From Poa pratensis (Eukaryota > Streptophyta > Magnoliopsida > Poales > Poaceae), in assembly GCA_947311845.1 (NCBI GenBank), contig CAMZMU010000071.1, positions 20,633,399 to 20,697,398 on the forward strand: 64,000 bases of DNA. Direction: 5' to 3'. The position numbers were made by a program, and so were the translations under genes. Under the pieces are notes generated by a model. The model was not told where the DNA came from and made no database searches. It worked only from the letters and a program-made list of their open reading frames with translations. Below, piece by piece: positions 11,320 to 23,000 of this stretch. Every line of letters starts with the position of its first letter. Position 1 is the first letter of the stretch.

Positions 11320-13282
11320 GGAACATCCAGCGGAGATGTGAGTACACACATCGGCGTGGAAATGCTAAAGGACCTCGCTCCTGTAATGGGAAATACGGTA
11401 GAGCAAGAGGTAGCGCCAGATGCGCCCCATGAAAAAAATGGCCATAAATTATGTAAAGGGAGAGTCAAGGAACCGAGCAATGGCGATTGTCGACATTAAC
11501 TTTGCTACATAATTGCCTCAATCATAGATCCTGACCCTAGGCCTAACAATCTCGCTGATTGTAAAATAAGGTCGGATTGGAAAGATTGGTAGGAGGCAGT
11601 TACCTCACACATGAGGTGGATCGGTACAAAGCAAGGCTCATCGCTCAAGGATTCACTCAATGACCAGATGTCGATATTGAGGAAAGTTACTCCCTAGTCA
11701 TGGATCAAATTACCTTTGATACTTGATCTCAATGGCAGTAAACTTGGACTTAAAAAATGAAACTTATGGATGTTGTCACCACTTACCTTTATGGTAACTT
11801 GGATTCGAACATATACATGAAGGTACCGAAGGTATCCCTGTTCCGAACCAACATAGAGCAAATAGAAGTTTATACAATGTTCAGCTTGAGAAGTCACTGT
11901 ATGGACTCAAACAGTCAGGTAGAATGTGGTATAATCGTTTAAGCGATTTCCTTCATCAGAAGGGCTACACGAGCAATGAAGTTTTCCCAAGTGTATTTAT
12001 ACGGAGATCACAAGATGGTTTCTCTATTATATCGGTGTACATGGACGATTTGAACATAATCGGTACACCTGAGGATATTGAGGAAGCGAGTTCCTACCTG
12101 ATGTCAGAATTCGAAATGAAGGACATAGGCAAAACCAAGTTCTGTCTAGGTCTACAACTTAAGCTTTCCCCTGCTGGGATATTAATGCACCAGTCTGCCT
12201 ACAATCAGAAGGTGTTCGAATGATTTGGATTTGATAAGGCATATCCTTCTAAGACCCCGTGATCGGGAGATCACTACAGCGGGACAAGGACCCGTTCAGG
12301 CCTAAGGAAGAGGGGGAGGAAGTTCTGGGACCAAAATTCCCCTACATGAGTGCAGTTGGCGCACTCATGTACCTCGTGAATTGTACACGGCCGGATATTG
12401 TGTTCGCCGTCAATTAGCTTGCTAGGTACAGTTCTGAGCCTACAAATAGACATTGGAAAGGCATTAAGGACGTCTTCCGATATCTGCAAGGTACCAAAGA
12501 TCTTGGCTTGTTTTACCGAAGGAATCAAGACCTTTCGCTTGTAGGCTATGCTGATGCTGGGTACTTGTCAGGCCCGCATACTGCCAAGTCTTAGACTGGA
12601 TATGTTTTCCTTTGTGGTGGAACTGCAGTTTCCTAGAAATCGTCTAAGCAAACTTTAGTAACAATTTCGACGAACCACTCGGAAATCATAGCATTGTATG
12701 AAGCATCACGAGTGTGTATGGCTTCAACGGATGATCGGCCACATCCAGCTGACATGTGGGCTGAACAACGTCCAAACCCCAACTATTATCTATGAAGATA
12801 ATGTCGCTTGTGTTGCACAAGTCCAGACGGGTTATGTGAAGAGCAATCTCACAAAGCATATCGACCCCAAATTCTTTTATGCACATGAATTGCAAAAGTT
12901 GAACAAAGTAAGAATCTTGCATACTAAGTCGTGTGAAAATCTTGCTGATTTGTTCACTAAATCATTACCAACATCTTCTTTCAAGAGATGTGTTCGAGGA
13001 ATGGGTATGATGAGACTTAGAGAGATGCAAGGTTCAGGGGAGAATCTTCACAAACTCATCGCTGAAATCTCGATCCCGATGACTGAGTACTTGACTGAAA
13101 AGTTAAGTGAGTTGTACTCGTTTTCCCTTTAGCGAGTTTTTATGAAGTTTCTCACGTAAGGTTTCTAATGAGGCAATTCGTGCAACATAGCAAAAGTATA
13201 CCATGTGCTTTTCTCCATATTTTTTCCATTGGGGTTTTCAGAGTTTTGAGGCATGGCTATACGGATAAAACCCAAGAGGGAG
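11320..13282 (+). pseudogene. Decayed Ty1/copia polyprotein (reverse transcriptase and RNase H)
   Basis: The plus-strand frames show copia reverse transcriptase (KARLIAQGFTQ, GNLDSNIYMKVP, then the catalytic SVYMDDLNIIGT at about 12030-12070 and LMSEFEMKDIGKTKFCLGLQL). They then show the RNase H end (IIYEDNVACVAQVQTGYVKSNLTKHID, SCENLADLFTKSLP) closing at 13132. Many stops and frame changes separate these blocks, and the 5' part is cut off by the Athila-type insertion at 11320. A non-functional remnant of an old element. Confidence 0.85.
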
Positions 13283-13763
13283 TGTTAGGAAACTTGGACC
13301 TAAACGTGTGCGTGCGGGAGCCCACCGAAGTGGGCTTCCCCCACGTTTAGGGTTAAGTGGGTTCTTAGCCTTTTATCCCTTCCCCCTTATATAAGCAAGA
13401 CAATCATTATACGTATTGGTTACAGAAAGAGATCAATAAAGAGTTCTTTGCCTATAACCTGTGTTTCTACTTTTCTGTACGTATGTTCTTCACCTCCGTC
13501 TCCTTCAACCACGCTGTACACCTTCGAGACCGGCCAGCTGGCAGAGGCACTGCGACCTTTGTTGGCTCTTGGATGCATGAACGTAACCGTTCTGGCTAAG
13601 GTTACCCAGGCAGGTTAATTCGGCTACCGAAGATATTGGCTTTTGCTGTCAGCATGCTAATAGGCGAGCTAGGTGGCTGCTTACTTCTTTGTTACGAATT
13701 TTCTCTGCATCTCATTCCTACGAGATTCCACTATCAATCAATTACACCCATGCTCCCCTGACA
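13283..13763 (+). repeat. 3' LTR of the copia remnant
   Basis: It starts TGTTAGGAAAC after a polypurine tract (aagagggag) and contains a TATA box (tatataa, 13388-13394). A plausible end is CCTGACA at 13763, giving short imperfect terminal repeats (TGTTAGG versus TGTCAGG) and a 481-bp length. The start is solid. The end is tentative because the partner LTR is outside the window. Confidence 0.6.
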
Positions 13764-14943
13764 CCCATACTCTTCTCCTTACAATTTGCTTTGTGGTTCA
13801 GTTTACCATTACGTAGCACAGGGAAACTACCTATTTATTTGTAAGAATGGAAAACCAGCTAGATGTGCTTACCGTACCGATTGTAACTGCAGTAAATTAA
13901 ACTTCAAAGCCACAAAGCACCAGAATTCCACTAGAGTATCCTACGAAGTTGCGTGTCTACAACATCTCAGGGAAAAATACAACTAACAAATGATTTATAC
14001 TGTGTCTTTAGTTTTTGAAGCAGGGATACCCCAGCCTCTACATTGATCTATCGATTGCAATGTAAGAAAAACGTAAGAATGGATAACCGTCACGACCAAA
14101 CCAAAATTCAAAATAAGATTATATTGCAACTCATGCATCCAAAATTCTATTACAGACCGTAACTGTATTGTTGCTGAATAAATCTCGCAAATTAGATGGC
14201 AAAGAATATCAAGCTTCCGTAAATATTCAGAAAATCAAGTATTCTAGGATCCAGCGATGGCACATTGGAAACTGAAAACATAGCTAATGTTCTACATCAT
14301 CATTCACACAACCTTTCGTTGCTTCTCTGCTAGATCTTCGGCAACACAAATCTTGTGCTTTGCTTAATCTCTACCAAAATATTCAGAAAGGCGGCAGCGG
14401 GACACTTTGAACAACATTTTTTAATTACAACTCAAACTCGATCATGATTCTCAAGTAGGCACGATCTATCACCATCCATCTGCAAAGGTTTACAGACTAA
14501 TCAGCAGTGGCTAGTCAGAATTTAGTTAGGCGCCTGATCGATAGATCCACACAAGAATTATAGCAAAATGACGCAGTCACGCAGCTGCGTACCTTATAAG
14601 TCGATGCCCCCCCGACTAGCATGACATGACAGGAAACATTACCAAAATACAACTGCACAATGATTTACCATGTAGTACTAGCATCCAGAAGAACTACAAC
14701 TCTACGTATCAACTACGATGAGAACTTGACAAAGCTGTACATTATCATTGACATAACTAATTGTTGCTTCTCTGCTGGATCTTCGACGACAGAGAGCAAA
14801 TCCAGTGCTTTTTATCTTCATCTCTATCAAAAAGTATTCGGAAGAAGGGCGACAGCAAGAGCAAGAGGTGAGGATTCTTCAGAGGAGCACAATGCAGCTC
14901 GGGAGTAACTGTACAGCACGGGAGCGGTGGAGCGTATGTATCT
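13764..14943. other. Intergenic region and F-box 3' flank
   Basis: No convincing gene. An open frame at 13786-13986 plus (66 residues, Cys-rich start) is not recognised. The stretches at 14313-14400 and 14761-14850 are diverged copies of each other and may be a duplicated 3' UTR of the neighbouring F-box gene. Confidence 0.5.
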
Positions 14944-17081
14944 TCAGCTGAGGACATCGACGGGCCAGAACCTGCGCCACGTGGATATCTCGTCTTTGGT
15001 CTGCAGCTTCCTGATGCCGCCGTAGAAGCCATCCGTCTCGTCCCCTTTCTCCCTATGGTCTTTCCTGCTCACCGTGGTCTGCCGCCACCTCGAGCCCGCC
15101 GCGTAGTGCTTGAACTCCAGCATGATCGTATCTGACAGAACACATGCGCAGAGATTATTCAGATGGGCACACACAGAGAAATGACAGAAGTACGGTGCGG
15201 CCATGGATAAGAACGGCACGAGATGCCTAGATGCATGAACAGACAGAGGATAGGATGAACGGCACAAGATCCACCAAATGGGCAGCATATGACTGTAGAG
15301 ACGACGCCTTTTTATCACAAGTTGAACTCTGGGACAAGGAATCTTTGTTGTCTCCAATATGTTCGGAATCTGTTTCGCCTATCTGTCTATATTTATTTCT
15401 ACCATCTGTATAAATCTTGAGGTTTATCATCTCTCGTCCGCACGTGTTGCTGCGGAAGGTAGTACTCCCTTGTTCATAAAAGATGTCTCATCTTATCTCA
15501 AATTTATTTGTATCTACACACTAAATCATGTCTAGATACATGCAAATTGGAGCTAAGTTAGAAATGAGTATGAAAAATCAAGAGTGGTAGAGGAAGAGGA
15601 CGAAGTGGGTGGTTACCGTCTTCATGGCAGCGGCAGAGATGCTCGTTCGCATTGCATGACTCCAGGTGACCCACGACGCCATACCACCACCCTGTAATCC
15701 ATCACAAAGCATCGACTGTTACCAACTGCCGCCACGCGTCCAAGCCAATTGGATTTTGCACATTGTCGTATGCCAAGAACAGCAAGGAAAATTTGCAAGC
15801 GAGCGATTCATACCGTAGGGGGAATCCTTGTTCTTCCGCCACTGGATCTCGAAGTGGTCCCCGGGGTGAAGGCCGTCCAAGCAGCCGGATGCATGGAGGT
15901 CCTGCGCCGGCGTGCTCAGCGGCGCCGCGCGGACCCTGCACCACTGCACGCCGTCCTCCTCCTTGGCCGGTTTCCGGCCGTGCGGCGGGTACCTGTCACC
16001 ACCGAAATTGATTCAGTTTAAGGCGATCGCAACGGTAGCAAATCACATCCAAAACCAAAATATCCCATGCTCTCATCGCCTTCACGTAATAAGTCACATC
16101 CCGATCGATATATACGTTTTAATCAAGATCAGTCACCCGTGTCAGTTCCATCGATCTCGGCTTGGATCATAGTACTGACACATTTGGAGATGAGAGTGAA
16201 GAGGTGTACCTGGCGGTGAAGGTGTCGGTTCGCCTGTCGTAGCGGAGGTGAGCGTCGTAGCACGACAGCAAGAACCCGACATGCCCGTCCTGCTAAAGAG
16301 AGCCATTAGAAAAATGGAAGCTTTTCGCAAGCCGTGTTTACAACTGATCAAAAATGGGAAGAGTATATACTGTTAGTAGAGCTGTTTGTTAAGTACCTCG
16401 CGGTTGTACACCTGCGCGGGAACCAGAACTCGCCGCACTCGAGCGCGCGGTACCACGCGGCCACCGTGTCGGCCGGCGGCGCGGGCGCCGGATGGGCGGC
16501 GGGGCGGGCGTGCCCGCCTTGATCCAGTTGCACCCGATCCAGGAGAAGGGCCACGCGCACGCCAACGAGTCTGCCCAGCTCCTCCGCCTGGTCGGGCGCC
16601 GGTGGGCGGCGGCCGCCGCTCTGGCGCCCAGCTCCGCCTGCCACTCCTTGCGCGCTGCGGCGCCGAGCACGCGGCCCCACTTGCCCCGGACGTGGCGGTC
16701 CCAGAGGCTGTCCATGGAGCAGCGGTCCCTGAGCCCCGCGCAGACGCACGCCATCGCGGCGAGCGACGCCGGGGACAGCTCCTCGAGCACGCGGTCCAGC
16801 GCCAGCTCCGGCAGGTCGAGCAGCGGGAGCGCGGCGTCCGCCAATGCGGGCTGTGCTGGATGCACATCCTCCCGCGCTGGCTTGGTCTTGGATGGCGGCA
16901 TTCTGGCGGCCTGTCCCTTCCTGCCCGCGGCGGCGGAGACGGATTGCGTGAGCAGCTCCCGCGCGAGCAGCAGCGCGACGAGGCCGAGCTCCCGCACGAG
17001 CTTCCAGGGCTTGTAGGAGGCGGGCGCGACGAGGAGCAGCGTGAAGGCCGGGAGCGTGGATATAAGGAGCAGGGGAAGCAT
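14944..17081 (-). CDS. F-box protein, five exons, two single-base frameshifts in exon 1
   Basis: Exons on the minus strand are 17081-16397, 16289-16210, 15992-15814, 15691-15617 and 15131-14944, all with GT...AG borders and compatible phases. The product is about 402 residues. It has a hydrophobic N-terminus ([20 protein letters not shown]), an F-box at about residues 87-130 ([18 protein letters not shown]...[10 protein letters not shown]...[11 protein letters not shown]) and a conserved C-terminal domain ([65 protein letters not shown]). The architecture matches plant F-box proteins of the At2g26850/At2g32560 type; F-box proteins link targets to SCF ubiquitin ligases. The Met at 17081 was chosen because family members start just before the hydrophobic stretch. 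Exon 1 lacks one base near 16500 and one near 16425, so the frame is broken as written; everything else is intact. Either a recent pseudogene or consensus errors in GC-rich sequence. Confidence 0.85.
15463..15595. mobile_element. Degenerate Stowaway-like MITE end in intron 4 of the F-box gene
   Basis: tactcccttgttcataaaagatg at the left resembles the Stowaway terminus (tactccctccgtt...). The inner atgtctcatcttatctca and agatacatgcaaatt are also MITE-like. No clean right terminus is seen, so it is probably decayed or truncated. Confidence 0.35.
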
Positions 17082-18094
17082 CTCCGGGAAAAACCTTTGT
17101 GCTGGTGCGGTGGTGGTGCGACGACAACGGCAGCACACCCAAACCCAATCACACGCAGAAGGCAGGACCAGCGGAGAAGATAGGCGGGCAGCGGCCCAGG
17201 AAAGCGGGGGCGCCGGCAAGCTTTGCGGCGAATGATTCTGCCCCCTCGCCTCGCCTTCGTTTCTTGCCCCTGCTTTTGAGGAGTCAGCTCAGCTCAGCTA
17301 GCCCCACTGGAAAGGTAGAAATCGGTTGGGTTAAGGTGGCCGCAATGGTGGCGAACTGGCGATCTTCTCTCCTCTTTTGTAGGTTCGGAGGAGGAGGACG
17401 ACGTGGTGGTTTGTGGTACTAATATATTTTGACAATTCTCTGATTTTGCTTTCACCCGAAACGACCCTTTGCCTGGATGCTGGCACCTTAAAAACAATCT
17501 TGCGTGCTCGTTTCAGGAAAGGGACGGAGGCTCGATTGGTGGGTAGTGGTTAAGCCGAGCCGCCAAACACCAAGACCGGGTACGAGCTGTGCGTCGAGTC
17601 CAACGGAGTGGCGTTGGAGAAAACAAGGCGAGGTGACACTGAACCCAAATTCTCCACCTCGGTTGCTCAGACCTGACCACAACAGCTCCATCAACAACGA
17701 TAAGCGGGTGGACGTTTCTATCTGCCGCACGCTTCGCTGGTCAAAAGTGTTTGGCGGCTTGGTTGATTATCCACTTGTTCGGTGCGTAGGTGCTAAAGGT
17801 TGGACACGCACGCAGCAATGCTGGAGTTGTTGGTAGAGAAACAACAACCTAAAATAAAAAATAATATGGGACAACACTTCCAAATGACATGGTGGAACGA
17901 TCAAAGGCACACTCATCACTCGTCAATATTAGCCACCACTGCGGGCAACACCTGGATTGTAAGAAAAGTTCTCCAGATGCAACGCCTTCAGAAAAAGAGC
18001 GACACTAATCCGTCTTCCAATCCAATGTTGATGTTGCATAATGGGTTTTCACCATAGAGAGTGTCGTGGTGATATCACGGCAGATGCCATAAGA
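17082..18094. other. Upstream region of the F-box gene and intergenic DNA
   Basis: Nothing clearly genic. Open frames here are short and have no recognisable domains. Pyrimidine/purine-rich tracts near 17230-17410 could be 5' leader or promoter of the F-box gene, but no confident TATA box was identified. Confidence 0.4.
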
Positions 18095-19185
18095 TGGCTA
18101 AGAGTGGGGCCGATGGACGCTGGTGGATCTGGGAGAGGGCTAGCGCGCTAAGAAGCGCACACAGAAAAGCACACAAGCACAAGAACACACCACGATCTAC
18201 CCAGGTTCGGAGCCCTCGTGAGGAGGTAACACCCCTACTCCTGCCTATCTCTCTCTATAAATCCGAGGTATCACAAGTACAAATCGCTCCTCGAGCTATA
18301 TCCCTCAACAATGGAGAAGAGCTCAAGGATGAAGATGAAACTAAGGGGGGAAATGAGTCCCAACGCATCGTCCCTCACGCAGGAGGTGGTGAAGCCCTAT
18401 TTATAGGCTAAACCGAGTTACGGAAGTACCCCTCCTGCTGCACTAGCAACGGTCACCTCGCCGTACCGGCACTGCAGACGCGCACGCCTGCGCGTCATGA
18501 TTGTCTCTGCACAGTGGACAGGACGTGGCTTGCCCATGCTCTGTCCCATAACTCTGCTCCCAGGTACAGCCGAGGTCAGCGGTGTCCTTCTCCTGCTCCC
18601 ACGCGCGTCCTTGGTCAGCAGAGGTGAGCCCGGTCACCTCAGACATGCGCCGTACCGCACGCCGCGCTCCCGTGTCAGACGGGATGTGACAGCAGCGCTG
18701 ACCTCCGTCCGACACAAGGACGTGGCTTGCCCATGCCCTGTCCCATAACTCTGCTCCCAGGTACAGCCGAGGTCAGCGGTGTCCTTCTCCTGCTCCCACG
18801 CGCGTCCTTGGTCAGCAGAGGTGAGCCCGGTCACCTCAGACATGCGCCGTACCGCACGCCGCGCTCCCGTGTCAGACGGGGTGTGACAGCAGCGCTGACC
18901 TCCGTCCGACACAAGGTGCTTCTTCTCAATAACCCGGCATGTATATGCCGGATTCCCTTTCCTGAATAGCCTCCCCTGCACATAAGAAAACACTCTAGAT
19001 ACCGACACATATATGTCGGTCAACATGTCTCGGATCCCTTATCTCGGTGAGTATACGTCGGTTAGCACCAACCTCGTAACTCGGCCTCCTTTGGGCCCGG
19101 GTATGTCGGTTTTTATGTACCTCGGTCCACCCTTGGACACTGCTCATACCACACCATGACCCTACCCGGGGGTAGCCCCCCGACA
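18095..19185 (-). repeat. 3' LTR of the second Tat element, with an internal 197-bp duplication
   Basis: Compared with the partner LTR at 31576-32473 it carries a tandem duplication (18521-18717 and 18718-18914). On the minus strand a TATA box tataaata lies at 18399-18406. The LTR is preceded, on the minus strand, by a polypurine-tract-like cctcggggactaa (19186-19199). Confidence 0.9.
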
Positions 19186-20020
19186 TTAGTCCCCGAGGCT
19201 GGTGCAGTCCTGCAGCCTCGGAAGAAGGGCCACACCAGGTTTACAAAACCAAATCAACTTGACCAAAATATCCGACATAACACAAATCAAATCAGCAAGC
19301 ATCCAATCTCCCATTCCTTCCGACATCCGCTCCTGTGTCAGTTTCTCCGACACAAGAACTCAGGTGAAGGACCAAGTCAAGCTTTCACAACCAACTCAAC
19401 TTAAACCAACTGTCCGACATAACCATGTCGGTTCAACCGTAAAGCCACTAATGACCTCTCCAACCGATTCCGACGTCCGCCCTTATGTCAGTTTCTCCGA
19501 CACAAGGTAACTGCTTTAACATGATCAAATATCCGACACTCTTATGTCGGTTCGTCTCAATCTTCAAGGACCAAACTTCCCACAACCTTCGAGATCTGCT
19601 CTTGTGCCGGTCTCTCCGATACAAAAAGATTCCCACGATCTCTTCAAAGATCTCTCCACGGCACGTGGCAGGGAAATACTGCGCGATACCTCGGTTATTG
19701 CACGCAGACAGACGTGCCACTGCACGCACGCCTCCCACGTCACGCGGGCCCCATGGGCTGTCAACTCCACAGAGCACTCAAGTACTTTGACCATGGTGTG
19801 CCTCCTCGATTCCCGCGCCAGTAACCGCACACGATCGTGCTCTGGGCGGTTACCTCTTGGCAACCCACGATGTGGCCCATCGTGCGGCCGCATTTGCCAC
19901 AACCGCACGCACCATGCACAGTTAATCCCCACGATTAACTAGGAGATCGTGCGGGACGGTTCCGCTAACCGCGCACGCCCCTTGCCCATAAATAGGGGAG
20001 CGGAGCAACCCTCATCGTCC
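19186..20020. repeat. 3' non-coding region with diverged tgtcgg/ccgaca repeats
   Basis: Blocks ending with cagtttctccgacacaag recur (for example near 19330-19354 and 19487-19507), with related forms at about 19540 and 19620 (ctccgatacaaaaag). The motif pair ccgaca/tgtcgg occurs many times and can form small hairpins. This is the stretch between the 3' LTR and the promoter of the antisense gene; no ORF is convincing. Confidence 0.55.
19988..19994 (+). promoter_or_regulatory. TATA box of the antisense gene
   Basis: cataaataggg is followed about 30 bases later by a pyrimidine-rich, start-site-like region (ctcatcgtcctcttcgcc). It faces the plus strand and precedes the spliced antisense gene. Inferred from motif and position. 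Confidence 0.55.
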
Positions 20021-23000
20021 TCTTCGCCATTCTCTTCTCCTCTGCACCATCGCCGCCACCGCACGACGCCGGACCTCGCGAGCCACCGCCCACCGGAGCA
20101 CCTCGCGCCGCCACCGGACACGCTCAACTCCAGCACGCCCTGCACTTCCTCGCCCTGCATCGCCGCCGCAACTCCGGTAAGATCCTCGCCCTTAGCATTG
20201 CTGATGAACACGTTCATCTCCCCCGATGAACTTGTTCATCTTCTCCGATGATGCACTTAAATCCCTTTACTTAGATCCCCTCTAGATTTTCTTCATCGCA
20301 CTTCTTATTATCCTGGCAATAGTTCCTCCGCAGATCTTCCTAAGTTTCAACTCATAGATTCTTGCATTTATCTTCTATTTTTCCTTCTCCGTAGATCTTC
20401 TGGTTAGCTTCTTGTTTATAGATTCTTGTTTCTCTCCGTCGCGCCGATGCTAGAAAGCTCAATGCCGGTGAATTTATGTCCTTTTTTGCAGATTCCGCTG
20501 CCGACACGGGTACCCGATTCTCACTTCCTCGCCGCCCTGCAGAGATGTCGGCTAGCAATACTCCGGAGCCTGCCGACATTCCCGCCGAGGAAAGCGAGCG
20601 CGCCGGATGGGAGGGCTCGGATGTCTCCCAAGCCGAGATAGACTGGCTGGTCCGGACCAAGCGAATCCCGGCACAAGTAATATGCCGGATTCCCGGCACA
20701 GAGGCCGAGCCGAGTTTGGAATCCGGCGAGCGCGTGGTCTTCGTCGCGCACTTCGAGCGCGGCTTTGGACTTCCGGCGAGCCAGTTCTTCCGATCTTTCT
20801 TGGATCGGTTCCATCTTCAACCCCATCACCTTCCAGCCAATGTCATCACCACTCTCTCGGCTTGCGTCTCTTTCTCCGAGGGATACCTCGGACTCTGGCC
20901 CACTGTTGAGCTTTGGGCCAAGTACTTCCAACTTCGGAAGCAGAGCGTCCCGAACCCGACAAAACCCTCCCCAAAGAAATGACTCCTTGCGGTGCCGCCA
21001 CAGTTATACCTCGGAAAGCCTCCATCTTTCCTCGGATTCAAGGCCTGGAGTCATGCCGGAAGTGGCAGCGTACGTTCTTCTACGTGAAGAGCCCGGACAA
21101 CGTTGATCTTCTGAACCTGCCGACATTCAGCATCGGCACCCCCGCTGAGCAGTTTAACTGGTCACTCAACCCGAAGGAAATGAACCTCGAGATCAATCAA
21201 ATTCACTATATCGTCAACCAGCTTGTAGAGGGAGGTTTAACGAGCGATGATCTCCTGAGGACCTTTATCAGCCGCCGAGTCTCCCCCCTCCAAGACCGGG
21301 TTCAAAAGATTTGCCACATGAGTGGCAAGTACGATCCAACTCAGACCAGCACCCACGAGCTGACCAAACCCGAGGTCAGAAGACGCGTCAAGGCAATTGC
21401 CCGCACAATGATGACCGAGGAATGGGAATGGGTCTAAAACCTCATGACAGAACTCGGCTTCCGGAGCAAGTAAGTAACTTGCAATTTATACCGACATACT
21501 TTTTTCTGCCGGAATAACTCTTATGTCGGCTCCATACTTGGCTCATAAAATAACTTGGTTTTACTGCTTCTGACTTGCAGAGGTTTACTCGGCAAAAGAC
21601 TGAAGATGGAGCGGATCCCTCCGCCAAATGGGGCAAAGATATACCTGCCCCGGCTGTCACCGAGGTAGATGACCCGGACGATGAGGATCAACTGCCGATT
21701 CCGGCTGCTCACGCCCTTACCTCGGGTAAGCCTCGAGCCCGAGCCTCAATCCGAGATTGGTCAGACGACGATGATTGCGAAATGTTAGAGATAATTGATG
21801 CTCGTCCCATCGCATATGCTCATCCACTATCCTCGGCATCAGCTAACCCGGGCGCCCCTGCTCCGAGTACACGCCCTGCTACTACGGGCAAACAAGTTGG
21901 ATCTCGCAAGCGTGCAGAGACCGGTACCTCGAATACCGAGACCTCCACATCCTCAGATCCCGCAGCACCGAAAGCGAAGCGGCAGAAGAAAGGAGCGGTT
22001 AAGCCGACACGGGCCAAGAAGACACCGCCAGTTTCTCAAGGGTAAGATACTCTTTGCCGACATACGCTCGTTTCCCTTGCTTCCCTTTTCCCGGGATAAT
22101 CTTTCCCCGAGATAACATCTTTTCTTGTTTCAATACAGTGATGCCCTTGAGGTTAACCAGAGCGCCTCCTCCATGCGCTCACCCCTTCCGACTGCAGCGG
22201 AACCTCGGTCAAGTGACTCCGGGGTACACGCCACCCCATCTGTCATACTGCTGCCGACTTCTGATGCCGCACATGGAGGAGGCCAAAGCACTCCCGAGGT
22301 CGTGGTCCTCGACCGAGATATTGGTTCCGGTGCCCCCACCGCGGACATTCCGCGGGCCGATACTTCGGTAACACCGGACCCACAGCAACCACCACCACAA
22401 CAACAACAACAGCAGCAACCGCCGCAACAACAACAGCAACAGCAGCAAGAACAACAGCAGCAACTGCAACAGCAACAACAACAGAAGCAGCCACCGCCGA
22501 AGCCCATCTCAAAGTCCACCGAGCTAGTAACTCGGAAAGCTACTCCACCGCCCAAGCCGGCACAGAGTCAAGTGGCCACCGGGAAGCAACTTGCCAACCC
22601 GGAGAAACAAGTGGTGTTGACTCCAACCACTACCCCGGCCCACCAAGCTCTCACTTCCTCCGTCTCCCGAGTTACTACTGGCAGCTGGGGTTTTCCTCAG
22701 CTCCGAACTCAAAGCGGACATAGCTTGGGCTCGGAGAAGCAGTACCATATGGACTGGAATGCCGCCGACATTGATGAGGTCTCTTCCGCGAACCCGGTCA
22801 CCCAACATCCAGCTGGACTCAGCGCACTTGCTCAGGCCATGCACAACTTGCAACTCTCGACCCTTCGAGCCAGCAGGCTTGCCGATGTATTTTTTCCTCA
22901 GCCAAATCTTTCTTTTCTTTGTAATAGATGATAAACATATATAATCCCCAGTCCCCGAGATTCGGGTCGAGTGACCGACGCTCGCCCGAGTAAAGATCAT

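Noticed and set aside
16348..17219. Several overlapping GC-rich frames on both strands at the F-box exon 1
   Set aside because: Only one frame carries the F-box. The two other minus-strand frames matter only where the single-base deletions shift the reading; plus-strand frames are shadows.
18443..19026. Repeated open frames (QGRAWEQEKDTADLGCTWEQ-like) in the LTR
   Set aside because: They arise from the duplicated LTR segment; no domain, and the same frames are absent or altered in the partner LTR.
22130..22555. Long minus-strand frames rich in Cys, Leu or Val
   Set aside because: They are reverse readings of the CAA/CAG repeat in the plus-strand gene.
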